Positions 1 to 10,903 of a stretch of 64,000 nt of DNA are shown one piece after another. Source of the DNA: Tridacna crocea. Lineage: Eukaryota; Mollusca; Bivalvia; Cardiida; Cardiidae. The notes under the pieces are model-generated. The model ran no database searches, was not told the origin of the DNA, and saw only the letters and a list, made by a program, of their open reading frames with translations. Position 1 is the stretch's first letter. The number at the start of each line of letters is the position of its first letter. Location of the stretch: contig OX031071.1 of the NCBI GenBank assembly GCA_943736015.1, forward strand, positions 14,108,119 to 14,172,118, given 5' to 3'. The position numbers and the translations under genes were made by a program.

Positions 1-168
1 TCCATTTGGTTTCTATTGCTCTTTCAGGCCTACGATTCGTAACTCTCATATTAATAGACAGAGGCTGCCTAGATTGGCGAATAGCCTTTAAGGCAGTGTA
101 CCCGTAAGGCAGTGTACCCGTAATAGAAAACAGTTATTTCCGCTATAATATCATCCTTCATTTGTTAA
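1..168. other. Unassigned sequence with a short tandem duplication
   Basis: No gene is recognised. A 16-bp unit, ggcagtgtacccgtaa, is present twice in tandem at 92-107 and 108-123. The rest is AT-rich and featureless. Confidence 0.4.
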
Positions 169-387
169 TCCTTGCCACATTAGTCTGTGTTTTAACGGCC
201 CTGAGAAGTAGGCCTTTAAAAACATCGTGTGGAAAAGGAGAAAATGCTGTAACAAGCATTTTCTCCTTTCCCGTCAATGCTTACAAGACTATCTGATACA
301 ATTCCAACCATTTTTGCCATACAAATGTTGTCTTCTTCAAGTACTTTCAAACTGGACCCTTCCAAAAACGTTTCGTTCGAGAAATAG
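169..387 (-). mobile_element. TTAA MITE (family 1), diverged copy
   Basis: A 219-bp copy of the family whose canonical length is 221 bp. TTAA flanks it at 165-168 and 388-391. The centre carries the family hairpin (ggagaaaatgctg against its complement), and the right part keeps the 'tgtcttcttcaagtactttcaaactggac' type segment seen in all copies as an internal landmark. The ends have diverged from CCCATTACC. Orientation is opposite to the copy at 40077-40297. It has no coding capacity; the autonomous partner is not in the window. Confidence 0.75.
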
Positions 388-589
388 TTAAGATGGTCTC
401 TTTACGATTCTCACCTATAAGTGAAAGGCGTACCGTCAGTCAGGAGAACATTGCGGTAAAAGGTGTCATCTGAATCATCGCATGTTGGATATTTGGGTCC
501 TCCATTACAGAGAGTACTCCCTGGATCCGGATAACCTACATAGTAATGAAACTTTGTAAGTTTTGACGATTAGATTTCATAAGTTGTAC

Positions 590-980
590 GGTCAGGGAGG
601 CAGGGGGCTTTGAAATTTGTTCAAGGCTGTGGTAAACCATGTCGCTCCGAGCCGAATTTATTATACTGCAAAGTTTTACCTATCCAACGTTTGTTAAGCG
701 AGTTTTTACCTGTTTTTGGTTTAAAAAAATTTGTACGCTGACGAGGTGAAATTACCCTACAATGTGCTCAAATTCACTGAAAACTGATGTCACCGGGAAC
801 TGACGTCACTGAAGCCTTGGTAATACGTGCTAAAACGAACAAGATGGCGCATAATCTTGATGTAAATCTTGATCGACACCACCATTTTGGCTGTTGTGTT
901 GATACTGTAGTCATGTTTACGGGGCTCCCGTAAGGAAAACTGCTTTTACGTTGGTTTTTACCAGAGTACATGATACATGT
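590..980 (-). repeat. Interspersed repeat, second copy at 25440-25885
   Basis: The segment from 'acggtcaggg' to the 'acgttggttttt' region is an inverted relative of 25440-25800: both share 'catgtcgc', a 'tgacgtca' segment, 'caacacaacagccaaaat' and 'acgtaaaa'. The 25.4-kb copy also has the complete inverted arm after the 'tcgcc' turn, whereas here the arm is missing. It was probably a dispersed TIR element. Small open frames in it are not coding. Confidence 0.6.
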
Positions 981-1289
981 ATGTAATTATGTTCGGGGCA
1001 TATAATCCAATCAGATCACGAGAAATTTCTTTCCTATATAATGAAATAAGCCATGCATTTTTAAAAGGAGGCTTAATGCACGATCCTTCTGCCTAAAGTA
1101 TCGACCTTGGTCACGGACTGATCTGAGATGAATAATTTTGCACTTGGTAGATTTTCTGCGCATCAAACGATCAGTGTACCTCATGATTCAGTCCGTTGTG
1201 ACACAAAATTGATTTTATTGATCCACAAAAAAGTGATGACTTGCTCGGAATCATCCATCGAGTAGATGCATAAAACTTATCCCACATTT

Positions 1290-1495
1290 GCCTGAAGATG
1301 GCTCAAGTAACATCTGCCCTTTGACTTCAAGATATAGACATGGTCCCTGCTCTAGGAAAAAGGCGGCTCAATGCATCTGCAAAAAGTATCGACACAAACG
1401 AAAAGTGTCAATCGTGGTCAGCGTGCACAATTCGCGCAGTCTGACCAGGGTTGAGAATTTTTGCAGTTCCCAGAAGGTCCCTTTTTTTGCGTGAT
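1290..1495 (+). repeat. Dispersed repeat related to 62365-62450
   Basis: 'cgaaaagtgtcaa', 'ctgaccagggttga' and 'gcagttcccagaaggtcc' occur in the same order here and near 62.4 kb. In the later copy the two halves form a clean 25-bp stem; here the left half has diverged. No coding potential. Confidence 0.5.
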
Positions 1496-1738
1496 GATTC
1501 AGAATTTGAAATTAGAATGAACCATTCATTAGTATTATTTACTTTATATTTTAACAAAAAGTTTGTCATACGTTCCTGCTAACTTGAATGAAAAGATGTA
1601 CCATCCATACTTCGTTTGGTATTAAGAATTTCAACTGACAATAACATCAACGTGAAAAAAGCACAGGAAATAGGTAATTTTGCCCAAAAATTTCATCTAA
1701 AACAAACAACAAAATGACTCTCCATTATACATTTAAAC
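1496..1738. other. AT-rich unassigned sequence
   Basis: Low-complexity AT-rich DNA; no gene, repeat edge or splice-bounded exon recognised. Confidence 0.4.
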
Positions 1739-1799
1739 GGGTCCGTGAAGTTGGCTCAACGTTCAGTAATCGACATTCACTTAAGCACCAGCCTTGTTG

Positions 1800-2835
1800 A
1801 GCAAGCTCGACATTCCAGCTCAACCACCAGCTCAACAGCAGAAATAAATATATATGGCAAAATCAAAGCCCGTTGAGCCAGCTTGACAGTCCAGCTCAAC
1901 CGCCAGATCAATAATAAAAATACTTATACATATGTTTCGATCAATGCCTGTTGAGCCAGGTCGACATTCCCAGTCAACCACCAGCTCCACAGCAAAAATA
2001 CATATATATGTCAAAATCAAAGTCCGTTGAGCCAACTCGACATTCCAGCTAAACCACCTGCTCAACAGCAAAATTACAGTAACATATACATCTCAAAATA
2101 ATTGTCCGTTGAGCCAGCTCGACAGTCCAGCTCAACTGCCAGCTCAACAGTAAAAATACTTATACATATGTTTCGATCAATGTCTGTTGAGCCAGCTCGA
2201 CATTCCAGCTAAACCACCAGCTCAACAGCAAAATTACAATAACATATATATGTCAAAATCGAAGTCGGTTGAGCCAGCTCGACATTCCAGCTCAACACCA
2301 AAAATACATATATATGTCAAAATCAAAGTCTGTTGAGCTACCTCGACATTCCAGCTCAACGGCGAGCTCAATAGCAAAAATATATATCTATGCCAAAATC
2401 AAAGGCCGTTAAGGCAGCTCGACATTTCAAACTCAGTAGTCATCTCAACAGTAAAAAAAAAAAACTTATACGTATGCTTCGATAAATATCCGTTGAGCAA
2501 GCCACTCAACAGCAAAAATACATATATATGTCAAAATCAAAGTCTGTTGAACCAACTCGACATTCCAGCTCAACAATAGAAATACTTAAACATATATTTC
2601 GATCAATGTCTGTTGAGGCAGCTCGCAATTCCAGCTCAAAAACCAGCTCAACATCAAAAATACATATATATGCCAAAATCAAAGTCTGTTGAGCCAACTC
2701 GACATTCCAGCTTTCGGCCGGCTCAACAGCAAAACTACTAGACCAATGTCCGTTGGGCCAGCAGGACATTCCAGCTCAACCGCTAGCTCAACAGTAAAAA
2801 TACTTATGCACGTGTTTTGATCAATGTCCGCTCAA
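1800..2835 (+). repeat. Satellite array, forward arm
   Basis: About 13 units of the 76/78-bp satellite, alternating between the 'tcaaaatcaaagtc' and 'tcgatcaatgtc' variants, giving a higher-order period near 154 bp. Several units have lost the 'cgccagctcaac' segment. Confidence 0.8.
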
Positions 2836-2839
2836 CGGA

Positions 2840-3620
2840 AATTAATCTAGTATATTTGCTATTGAGCTGGCCGTTGAGCTGGAATGTCTAGCTGGCTCAA
2901 CGGACTTTGATTTTGACAAATACATGTATATGTATTTTTGCTGTTGAGCTGGCCGTTGAGCTGGAATGTCGAGCTGGCTCAACGGACATTGATCGAAGCA
3001 TATGTTTAAGTATTTTTACTGTTGAGCTGACGGTTGAACTGGAATGTCGAGCTGGCTCAACAGACCTTGATAGTTTGTACAAGTATTGTTACTGGAATGT
3101 CGAGATGGCTTAACGGTCTTTGATTTTGACATATATATGTTTTTTTGCTATTGAGCTGGCCGTTGAGATGGAATGTCTAGCTGTTTCAACGGACTTTGAT
3201 TTTGACATATTATGTATTTTTGGTGTTGAGATGGTGGTTGAGCTGGAATTTTGAGCTCACTCAACGGATATTGATCGAAACAATATAAGTATTTTTACTG
3301 ATGAGCTGGCAGTTGAGCTGGAATGTCATGCTGGCTCAAGGGACTTTGATTTTATATGCATTTTTGCTGTTGAGGTGGTGATTGAGCTGGAATGTCGAGC
3401 TGGCTCAACGGACATTGATCAAACCATATGTATTTGTATTTTTACTGATGAGCTGGCGGTTGAGCTGGAATGTCGAGCTGGCCCAACTGACTTTGATTTT
3501 GACATATATCTATTTTTGCTGATGAGCTGGCGGTTGTGCTTGAATGTCGAGCTGGCTCAACGGACATGGATCTAGTATTTCTGTTGTTGAGGTGGCCGTT
3601 GAGCTAAAATGTCGAGCTGG
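2840..3620 (-). repeat. Satellite array, inverted arm
   Basis: The same satellite in reverse orientation, about 10 units, starting at the turn near 2840 ('tccgctcaacgg'). It keeps the same alternation of unit variants as the forward arm. Confidence 0.8.
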
Positions 3621-3696
3621 CTCAACGAGGCTGGTGTTGAGCTGAATGTCGATTACTGAGCGTTTAGCTAACTTCACGGATCCCATTGAAACTTAC

Positions 3697-3957
3697 TTCC
3701 TTGGAGGTAATAATATCTGGCACCCGTTACACTTCCGGCGCAGGTGTTTGATTCTATTACGTCATTAAAGAGATAACAGTTCCGGTCTATGCTGGTATAA
3801 AAGAACGACTCGCATTCGTTTGTGAGGGAGCAAGCTAGGCCACAGTCCATGGCATTTCTTCCAGTGACCTTTGCATGATACTCATCTGTAACCACAAGTC
3901 CGTCCCAGGTTTTGTTTTTCAGAAATACTTGATTTTTTATTGTAAATGCTTCAGAAC
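3697..3957 (-). CDS. Internal exon encoding a PAN/Apple-like domain (host gene fragment)
   Basis: On the minus strand an acceptor (pyrimidine tract then TAG at 3960-3958) is followed by 261 bp of open reading frame ending at a GTAAGT donor (3696-3691). The frame (two leading bases, then 86 codons and one base) translates to a module with five cysteines: TWDGLVVTDEYHAKVTG, then DCGLACSLTNECESFF, then DRNCYLFNDV and NTCAGS..ARYYYLQG. Spacing and the 'C..C...C.SF.Y...C.L' pattern fit the PAN/Apple-type extracellular domains common in mollusc secreted and membrane proteins, where they bind proteins or sugars. No signal peptide or neighbouring exon is visible, so the gene's identity is unknown. 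The satellite element ends at 3684, about 7 bp beyond the donor hexamer, inside the intron. It could also be a pseudogene remnant, but the intact frame with both splice sites argues for a living exon. Confidence 0.65.
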
Positions 3958-4199
3958 CTAAAAAAGAACGAGTATGACCATAACTTCCTCCTACAAATAT
4001 TGGAAGACGATACAGAATTTAGGTCAACGATTAACCCTCCCCTTTCAAGAAACAATTAGAGCTGTCTCTGAATGTTACTTAATACCCCCTCCTGCGCTTT
4101 GACAGAATAAAATGTCAAGTTCAGGGCAGATAATTCCTCAACCAGGAAGAGTTGACACTTGAAAATTGTGTCTTGCAAATCTTCAATATATGATCAATA
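3958..4199. other. Intron or flanking sequence
   Basis: Sequence upstream (on the minus strand) of the PAN exon. No further exon of the same gene is recognised. Confidence 0.4.
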
Positions 4200-4356
4200 T
4201 ATGTGCAAAGTTTTAATACAATTGATGGAAAACTTTAGGCGGAGTTCGCGACCCAAATTTTGTTCACAGACCGACACACGTACAGAAGGACACACACATA
4301 GACGGGCTGATTCCAGTATACCCCCGAAAACGTTCGTTTTACGGGAGTATAAAAAA
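4200..4356 (+). repeat. 3' end of a hairpin-terminated dispersed repeat
   Basis: Contains 'acacgtacagaaggacacac' followed by 'gtatacccccgaaaacg' and its complement 'cgttttacgggagtata', a terminal hairpin. The layout (gacgg-type stretch then terminal GC hairpin then AATAA/TATAA) matches the end of the 155-bp tandem repeat element at 8935-9010, so both may be Helitron-like ends. Assignment is tentative. Confidence 0.4.
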
Positions 4357-4417
4357 AATCTGACAAGGGATTTATATTCACCAACCATGCCTATAAATAT
4401 CATTTATGAATGGCCTG

Positions 4418-4850
4418 CAACACGCATAAAGGCACTTTCGGACATTTGCGTAAAGTGTCGGCCTGCGCTGTCCGCGCAGACTGATTCGAAACGACATCGT
4501 CCGTTTTTGTTTTTTTTTTTCTGAGAATCTACTAAGGGACAAAATCTAATGTAGTCGTAAAATGCCGTCTGATCTGTGACGACAATTTAACCCATTACCA
4601 CACAATACCTACTTTTGACGCCCCTGAAAAAGAAGCCTTTAGAAAACATTATGGGAAAAGGAGAAAATGCTGGTGACCAGCATTTTCTCCTTTTCCCACG
4701 ATGTTTTCTACCCTTCACAAAACAAATTTCAAATTCTCAGTCACTTTTATTTTGTTGTCTGCAAATGCTTTCAATTTGGACCAGTCTAAAATATTGTTGT
4801 TTGGTAATGGGTTAAACAAATGCCCGAATTCCCCCTTTTTAGCGTGTTGT
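4418..4850. mobile_element. CAACACG-type MITE split by a TTAA MITE
   Basis: Left end 'caacacgcataaaggcac', 'cggacatttgcgtaaagtg', and right end 'acaaatgcccgaattc..agcgtgttg' are the termini of the family seen whole at 26284-26536 and 28328-28577. A family-1 TTAA MITE (4591-4811) sits inside the motif that reads 'gacactttacgcaaatg' in the intact copies. TTAA at 4587-4590 and 4812-4815 is the duplicated target. Confidence 0.75.
4591..4811 (-). mobile_element. TTAA MITE (family 1), 221 bp
   Basis: Begins CCCATTACCACACAAT and ends GTAATGGG, flanked by TTAA on both sides. The central palindrome (agaaaatgctgg against its complement) can fold into a long hairpin. Exactly 221 bp, the modal length here. 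CCC...GGG ends with TTAA target duplication are the hallmark of piggyBac-type elements; assignment is by these ends only. Confidence 0.8.
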
Positions 4851-4924
4851 AAGCCATTTGGTCTTATTTTCAAGAATTTTCTAAATTTGTAGGTGCATGT
4901 AACACAACTTGTGGTACCTTTTAA

Positions 4925-5155
4925 CTCTTTACCAAACGACAAAATTTCAAGCTGGTCCAAATTCAAAACATTTCTAGACGACAAAATAAACAGAAAATGA
5001 AATTTGTTTTGGAAAGGGTAACAAGCAGTTTCTCCTTTTCTCACAGTGTTTTCTACCCATTTGGAGAACTTTCTGCCATTTTTATCAAATTTGAAATTGT
5101 AATCTGCAAACTCTTTGAGTTCGGAAGAGTCTAAAACTTGTCGCCTGGGAAAGGG
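4925..5155. mobile_element. TTAA MITE (family 1), symmetric variant
   Basis: Flanked by TTAA (4921-4924, 5156-5159). Unlike the other copies it has the 'ctttaccaaacgacaaaat' type end on both sides, so it is close to a full-length inverted repeat of one half-element. Confidence 0.7.
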
Positions 5156-5239
5156 TTAACCCTATGTAAAGAGAGTAAAAAACATGTACATGGTCTAATT
5201 CGAGATATTACCATTTATGGGTACCTGTTTTATTCTTCA

Positions 5240-5490
5240 TATGAAGTTTACATTGATCGATAGATAGATAAATAAATAAATAAATAAATAATGAAATACA
5301 TATTTAAATTGAACTAGATTAAATGAGTAATTAATTAATCAAATGACAAGATATCACTACAAGAACTACTTATGATGATGAAAATAAAAAAATAACGATG
5401 ATAACAATAATAATAATAATAATAATAATAATCATCATCATCATTTACTCATCATCGTGTAAATAAAAAAAAAACCTATAAAGCTAGATG
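5240..5490. repeat. Microsatellite cluster
   Basis: (ataa)n near 5262-5293, (aat)n at 5405-5431 and (atc)n at 5432-5446, followed by an A-rich stretch. Low-complexity DNA. Confidence 0.85.
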
Positions 5491-5719
5491 AAAGTAAAGA
5501 TGAATGTATAAATAAATAAGTACCAAAATATATTGCGATGACAATAAACAACTGCAATAGCGTAAAATCCAGTATTTTTGAGCAAAAATGAGGAATTCTT
5601 AAAGTATAATAGAACTGCATACTGAATTCACCGGGTTTACATTGGCAAGTCTGCTCAAAGAGGTGACACAATATGATACTTGGCCGAGTAAATGGAACTT
5701 GAATACACTACACCTTTAA

Positions 5720-5933
5720 CTCTTTACCAAACGGCAAAATTTTAGACTTATCCAAACTGAAAGTACGTGCAGATGACAAAACTAACTTAACTCAAAAATT
5801 GAAATTTGTTTCCACCATGGTGGAAAACATTGCGGGGAAAGAAGAAAATGCCGGTTACCAGCATTTTCTCCCTTTTTCCACAATGTTTTCAAAAGGCTTC
5901 TAACCCAGGGTCGTAAAAACCAGGGATTGTTTG
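5720..5933 (+). mobile_element. TTAA MITE (family 1)
   Basis: TTAA at 5716-5719, then CTCTTTACCAAACGG and the family hairpin at the centre (aaaatgccggttaccagc). The right end is replaced after 'ggattgtttg' by TTAA (5934-5937), where a different TTAA element abuts it. Confidence 0.7.
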
Positions 5934-5937
5934 TTAA

Positions 5938-6181
5938 AGGATAAAGTCGATAATTTCTTGAGAAGTTTATTCCTTAATCTAGTAAATACATCTAATGGAA
6001 CTTTCAATGTGATCTTAACCCCCCCCCCCACAAATATTGCTGTTTCAAAATTACTCTTTTGGGGAAAAATATCCTTTCATTAGACAACTTTTATCCAAGA
6101 TCAGACTGCGAGTATTGTGAGGTCTGATCTTGATCTACACCGTGGACAAAAGGTCATCGATTCGCGCTAAGCAGCCAAAGG
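5938..6181 (-). mobile_element. TTAA MITE (family 2)
   Basis: Reverse copy of the family at 26765-26952 and 29144-29351. Shared landmarks are 'agatcagactgc', 'gatctacac' and 'gctaagcagccaaaggg' at its right end. It abuts a family-1 MITE at 5934. A C9 run near 6020 interrupts the middle. Confidence 0.55.
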
Positions 6182-6189
6182 GCTTAGCT

Positions 6190-6475
6190 AAATGAGCCCA
6201 TCCGGGTGGCTTTGTGGCGAGCGTGTCGGACTCATGACCTGGTGGTTTTGAGCTCTATACCCGGTTGAGGCGAACTTGCTTTCCGGCGTATTTTCGCATC
6301 TCATCTCTGCTTAAGCATGTGAGAAAAGTAGTAGGTGGCTTTGAAAAGAAAGTTGTGTTAGTACTGGTATGAGAAAAACCAGGAAACACATGTGCATCAC
6401 CGACCGCCATGATATGACCTTAGATGTTCAAGTGGCGTTAAACCCCCAAACAACAAACCAACATTAACAAGCAAT
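6190..6475 (+). mobile_element. tRNA-derived SINE
   Basis: Starts 'gcccatccgggtggctttg', with A-box-like 'tggctttgtggcgag' and B-box-like 'ggttttgagctctataccc', followed by a non-tRNA body and an A-rich tail 'cccccaaacaacaaacc'. About 285 bp. The tail type (ggcgttaaaccccaaacaa) is also seen near 49765. No clear target duplication was found. Confidence 0.65.
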
Positions 6476-6559
6476 TTCGTTGAAATTATATCTCCCGCCG
6501 AAAAAGACCTTTTTTGATACAAACGTATAAGAGGTATTGTGTTTTGCAATGTACATGTG

Positions 6560-7600
6560 GCCTTTCTGTTACTGGTCCATGATGAAATTATACATTAAGC
6601 TCCCTTGTTCCATGGTACATGATTTCATTACATAAACAAATATAAAAGAGGTCCATAACAGTATCATATATTAAGTACCCATTTCAGGATTTCATATATG
6701 TGGGAAAAAATGTATCTACGGACTATCCAATGGAAAGGATGCATGAAGTTTCATCAATTTTTGTCAAGGACTTTAGAAGATATCCCTCTCACTATATAAG
6801 CCGCCACACTGCTGCCATTTCAAGCAAGTAGCTAGAGACTAAAGTGTTGAAATTTGTAGCACCTGCCTGGGTAGCTGAATGGATATATGGTATTACTTGT
6901 GATCTAAAAGGTTTACGAACAGACTGATGCATGGAGAGACGAATGCACAATTGACTCATTGGTCACTGGCTTTGATCAAGCAATAAAAATATGAAGTTCT
7001 ATGAAAATATGTGCAAAAGTTGGAGATACACTGATAAAAAATTAAATTTGACATGAAGTCCCCTTTTTCCATGATACAGTGATAAATTGCAAAATCCTGA
7101 CAACATGCACTAGGTCGCATGATCTGTGAAAATCTCATCCAAATCTATTGAGATATGTCCAGTAATTGAAGAGATTCTGGTCAAAAACGAAATTATAACA
7201 TGAAGCCCCATTATTCCATGATGCAACTACAAATCCCAAAACCTTGACAATATGCCGTAGGTCACATGATCATGTGAAAATTCCATCCAAATCTGCCAAG
7301 ATATGTAGGAGGCGTTGTATTAGATCACATAATAATGTGAAAATTCCATTCAAATCTGTCAAGAAATATGGGACGAGTTGCATTCACAAGAAATAAAATG
7401 AAATAAAACACGAAGCCCCCTTTTTTCATGACGCAGCTACAAATCGCAAACTGTTGACAATATGCAATAGGTTACATAACAAGAAATATTCTGTCAAAAT
7501 TCTATTCAATTCCGTCAAGAAATGTGGAAGGAGCTGCCTTCACAATAAATGGAATGAAATATAACATGAACCCCCGGTTTGCCATGACACCTTATTACAA
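6560..7600 (+). repeat. Degenerate tandem repeat, 146-219 bp spacing
   Basis: The motif 'acatgaagccccnttttt' followed by 'ccatgatgcaactacaaat' and 'aattccatccaaatctg' recurs at about 7052, 7199, 7418 and 7564. It runs directly into the 155-bp array, and both probably belong to one large non-autonomous element. Confidence 0.55.
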
Positions 7601-9012
7601 AAATAAGGGCAAAAAACTAGCACTTGTCCCAGAACAGGATAAATTCATAAAAAAGCCTGTGAATCTGAATGGAAATGTGTGAACAAAAATCCAAAGTAAA
7701 AATTTACAAGGGGCAATAACTCCAAAATACTGAGGATAGAGTTATGGTTCTTGTGCACTGCACTTCTCCTTAATTAGTTCTATATGTGTGTGAAGTTTCA
7801 AGTTCCTAGCTTTTACACTTTTGGAGATATACTCCAGACAGAAATCCAAAGTAAAAATTAACAAAGGGCAATAACTCAAAAATTACTGAAGACAGAGTTT
7901 TGGTTTTTGTAAAGTGCACTTCTCCTTAATGAATTCTATAAGTGCATATAGTTTAAAGTTCCTAGCCTTTGTACATTTGAGATATGCTCCGGACAAAATT
8001 CCAAAAAGAAAATTTACAAAGAGCAATAACTCAACAATTACTGAAGATAGAGTTATGATTCTTTAGCACTGCACTTCTCCTTCATTAGTTATATATGCGT
8101 GTGATGTTTCAAGTTCCTAGCTTTTATACTTTGGGAGACATGCTCCGGACAAAAATCCAAAGTTAAAATCTACAAAGGGCAATAACTCCAAAATACTTAG
8201 GACAGAGTTATGGATGTTGTTCACTGCACTTCTCCTCAATGAGTTCTATATATGTGTGAAGTTTCAAGTTCCTAGCTTTTATACTTTTAGAGATATGCTC
8301 CGGACAAAAATCCAAAGTAAACAATTTACAAAGGGCAATAACTCCAAAAATACTGAAGACAGAGTTATGGTTTTGTGCACTGCACTTCTCCTCAATGAGT
8401 TCTATATATGTATGAAGTTTCAAGTTCTTAGCTTTTATACTTTTGGAGATATGCTCTGGACAAAAATTCAAGGTTAAAATTTACAAAGGGCAATAACTAA
8501 AAAATACTGAAGACAGAGTTATGGTTGTTGTGCACTGCACTTCTCCTCAATGAGTTCTATATATGTGTAAAGTTTCAAGTTCCTAGCTTTTATACTTTTG
8601 GAGATATGCTACGGTCAAAAATTCAAAGTAAAAAAGTACAAAGGGCAATAACTCCAAAAATACTGAAGACAGAGTAATGGATCTTTCGCACTGCACGCTC
8701 CTCAATGATTTCTATATGTGTGTGAAGTTTCAAGTTCCTAGCTTTCATATTTTTGGAGATATGCTCCGGACAAAAATTCCAGAAAATAAATGTACAAAGG
8801 GCAATAACTCCAAAAATACTGAAGATAGAATAATGGTTCTTGTACACTGCACGCCTCCTTAATGAAATCTATCCACTTGTAAAAGTTGAAGTTGATATCT
8901 CAAATACTTTTGGAGATATGCTCTGGACAAAAATGTGGGACGGAAGGACAGAATGACGGAAGGACGGACGGAGACTATTACCATATTCCCCGCCGCCTTT
9001 CGGCGGGGAATA
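7600..9012 (+). repeat. 155-bp tandem repeats ending in a GC hairpin (Helitron-like)
   Basis: 'gggcaataactc' recurs at about 7705, 7866, 8021, 8177, 8333, 8488, 8643 and 8799, a period of 155-156 bp (first step 161). Each unit also has 'cactgcacttctcc', 'gtgaagtttcaagttccta' and 'gagatatgctccggac'. The array closes with 'gacggaaggac' repeats and the hairpin ccccgccgcctttcggcg. Tandem units of about 160 bp capped by a terminal hairpin are known from non-autonomous Helitron-like elements of bivalves; that assignment is inference. The overlapping small frames on both strands are products of the repeat. Confidence 0.7.
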
Positions 9013-9228
9013 ACTAAACGAAAAATCTTAGACATGTTCATATTGAAAGTAGTTGCGGACAACACAATATATACGACTCAAACAGAGAAATGTTTTGGTG
9101 GGATTAGTAGAAAACATTGTGGGAAAAGAAGAAAATACTGGGTACCAGCAGTTTCTCCTTTTCCAACGATCTTTTCAATTAGTTTCTTTTTTTCAGGTCG
9201 TTAAGTCTAGATTGTGTGCTTAAGTGTT
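9010..9228 (+). mobile_element. TTAA MITE (family 1), worn copy
   Basis: Keeps 'agtagaaaacattgtggg', the central hairpin (actgggtaccagc) and 'gattgtgtg' near the right end. The left terminus merges with the hairpin repeat before it. Confidence 0.6.
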
Positions 9229-9330
9229 AATTCTTGGGGTGTTAATTTCTCAGTGAGATGCAAGTTTTACTGCCCAAAACTGTTAACATAAGAATATACG
9301 GTAAGACTATCGGACAGTGTAGATCCAAGA
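9229..9330. other. Short unique spacer before the 27-bp array
   Basis: Contains 'tatcggacagtgtagatcc', a fragment of TTAA MITE family 2. No gene. Confidence 0.4.
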
Positions 9331-10903
9331 TCTGAGAAGGAAGTAAGGAAAGATTTAGTCTGTAAGAAAGTTAGGAAAAGCTTGATTTCCGTACTGACTG
9401 ACTCGAGTTTTTCCTGACTTTCTTACAGGTTCAAGCGCTCCTAACATCTTTACAGACTCAGCCTTTCATGACTTCCTTAAGGACTCAAGCGTTCCTGACC
9501 TCCTTACAGACTCAAGTGTTTCGACTTTCTCAAGGACAGAAGCTTCACTGATTTCCTGAATGGCTCAAGTTTTCATGACTTCCTTACGGACTCGAGATTT
9601 ACCAATTTCATCAGACTTGTATTTTCCTGACTTTCTTACAGAGTGGGGCTTTCTTGACCTCCGTGCAGACTTAAGCTTTCCCGAATTTCTTGCAGACTTG
9701 AGCTTTCTGACTTTCTTACAGGCTTGGGCTTTCCTTTCTTTCTTACAGTCTCAGGTTTTTCTGGCCTCCTCACAGGCTCGAACTTTTCCGACTTCCTCAT
9801 AGATTTGAGTTTTCCTGACTTCTTTACAGACTCAAGCATTCCTAATTTCATTACAGACTCGAGCTTTCCTGATTTCATTACAGACTCTAGCCTTCCTGAT
9901 TTCCTTACAGACTCGAACTTTCCTGATTTCCTTACAGACTCGAGTTTTCTTGATTTTCTTACAGATTTGAGCTTTCCCGATTTCAGTACAGAATTCCTTG
10001 CATTCCTAAGAAAACTTGCATCTGTGAGGAAGTCAGAAAAGGTTGATCCTGTGGGGAAGTCGAAATTGTTAAGTCTTTAAGGAAGTCAGGAAAACTCGAG
10101 TCTGTAAGAATGTCAGAAAATCTTGATTCTTTTAGGAAGCCACTGTAGCTTGAGTCGGTTAGAAGATAAGGAAAGCTCTACTCTGTTAAACTAAATTCAG
10201 GTAAACTTGAGTCTAAGGATATCCGGAGCACTTGAGTCTCTAAGAAAACTAGGAAAGCTTAAGTCTGTAAGGAAGTCAGGAAACTCGAGTCTGTAAGGAA
10301 GTCAGGACACTCGAGTCTGTAAGGAAAAACTTGAGTCTGTACAGAAGTCAGGAAAACTCAAGTCTGTAAGGAAGTAAAGAAAGTTGAGCCTGGAAGGAAG
10401 TCAGAAAACTTGAGTCTGTACGGAAGCCAGGGAACTTGAGTCTGTAAGGAAGTCAAGAAAACTTAAGTCTGTAAGGAAGTCAGGAAAGCTAGAGTCTGAA
10501 AGGAAGTCAGGAAAACTTGAGTCTGTAAGAAAGTCAGGAAAACTTGAGTCTGTAAGGAAGTCAGAAAAGTTTGAATCTGTAAGAAAGTCAGAAAAACATG
10601 AGGCTGTAAGGAAGCCAGGAAAGCTTCAGTTTGTAAGAAAGTCAGAAAAACTTCAGGCTGTTAGGAAACCAGGTAAGCTTGAGTCTGTAAGGAAGTCAGG
10701 AAAGGTTGAGTATGTAAGGAAGTCAGGAAAATAAGAGTCTGTAAGAAAGTCAGTGAAGCTTAAGTGGGACAGCTTAAGGAAGTCAGGAAAACTTGAGTCT
10801 GAAAGAAAGTCAGGAAAACTTGAGTCTGTAAGGAGGTCAGGAAAGGTTGGGTCTGTAATGAAGTCAGGAAAATAAGAGTCTGTAAGAAAGTCAGGGAAGC
10901 TTA

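Larger units (their letters stand above)
1739..3684. mobile_element. TIR-bounded element filled with inverted 76/78-bp satellite
   Basis: The left end GGGTCCGTGAAGTTGG and the right end (complement of ...aacttcacggatccc) form imperfect terminal inverted repeats of about 60 bp, including the shared segment 'cagtaatcgacattca'. Inside is a tandem array of two alternating unit types of about 76 and 78 bp: both begin 'cgttgagccagctcgacatt', one continues 'acatatatatgtcaaaat', the other 'tatgtttcgatcaatgtc'. The array reads in one direction to about 2840 and in the other from there to the right end, so the whole element is one large inverted repeat. A one-ended relative lies at 33234-34247 and a fragment at 56710-57035. 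Open frames across it merely follow the repeat. Confidence 0.75.

Noticed and set aside
8935-9012. Helitron 3' terminus (hairpin then CTAA).
   Set aside because: The bases after the hairpin overlap the worn start of a TTAA MITE, so CTAA cannot be assigned to the Helitron end; kept only as 'Helitron-like'.
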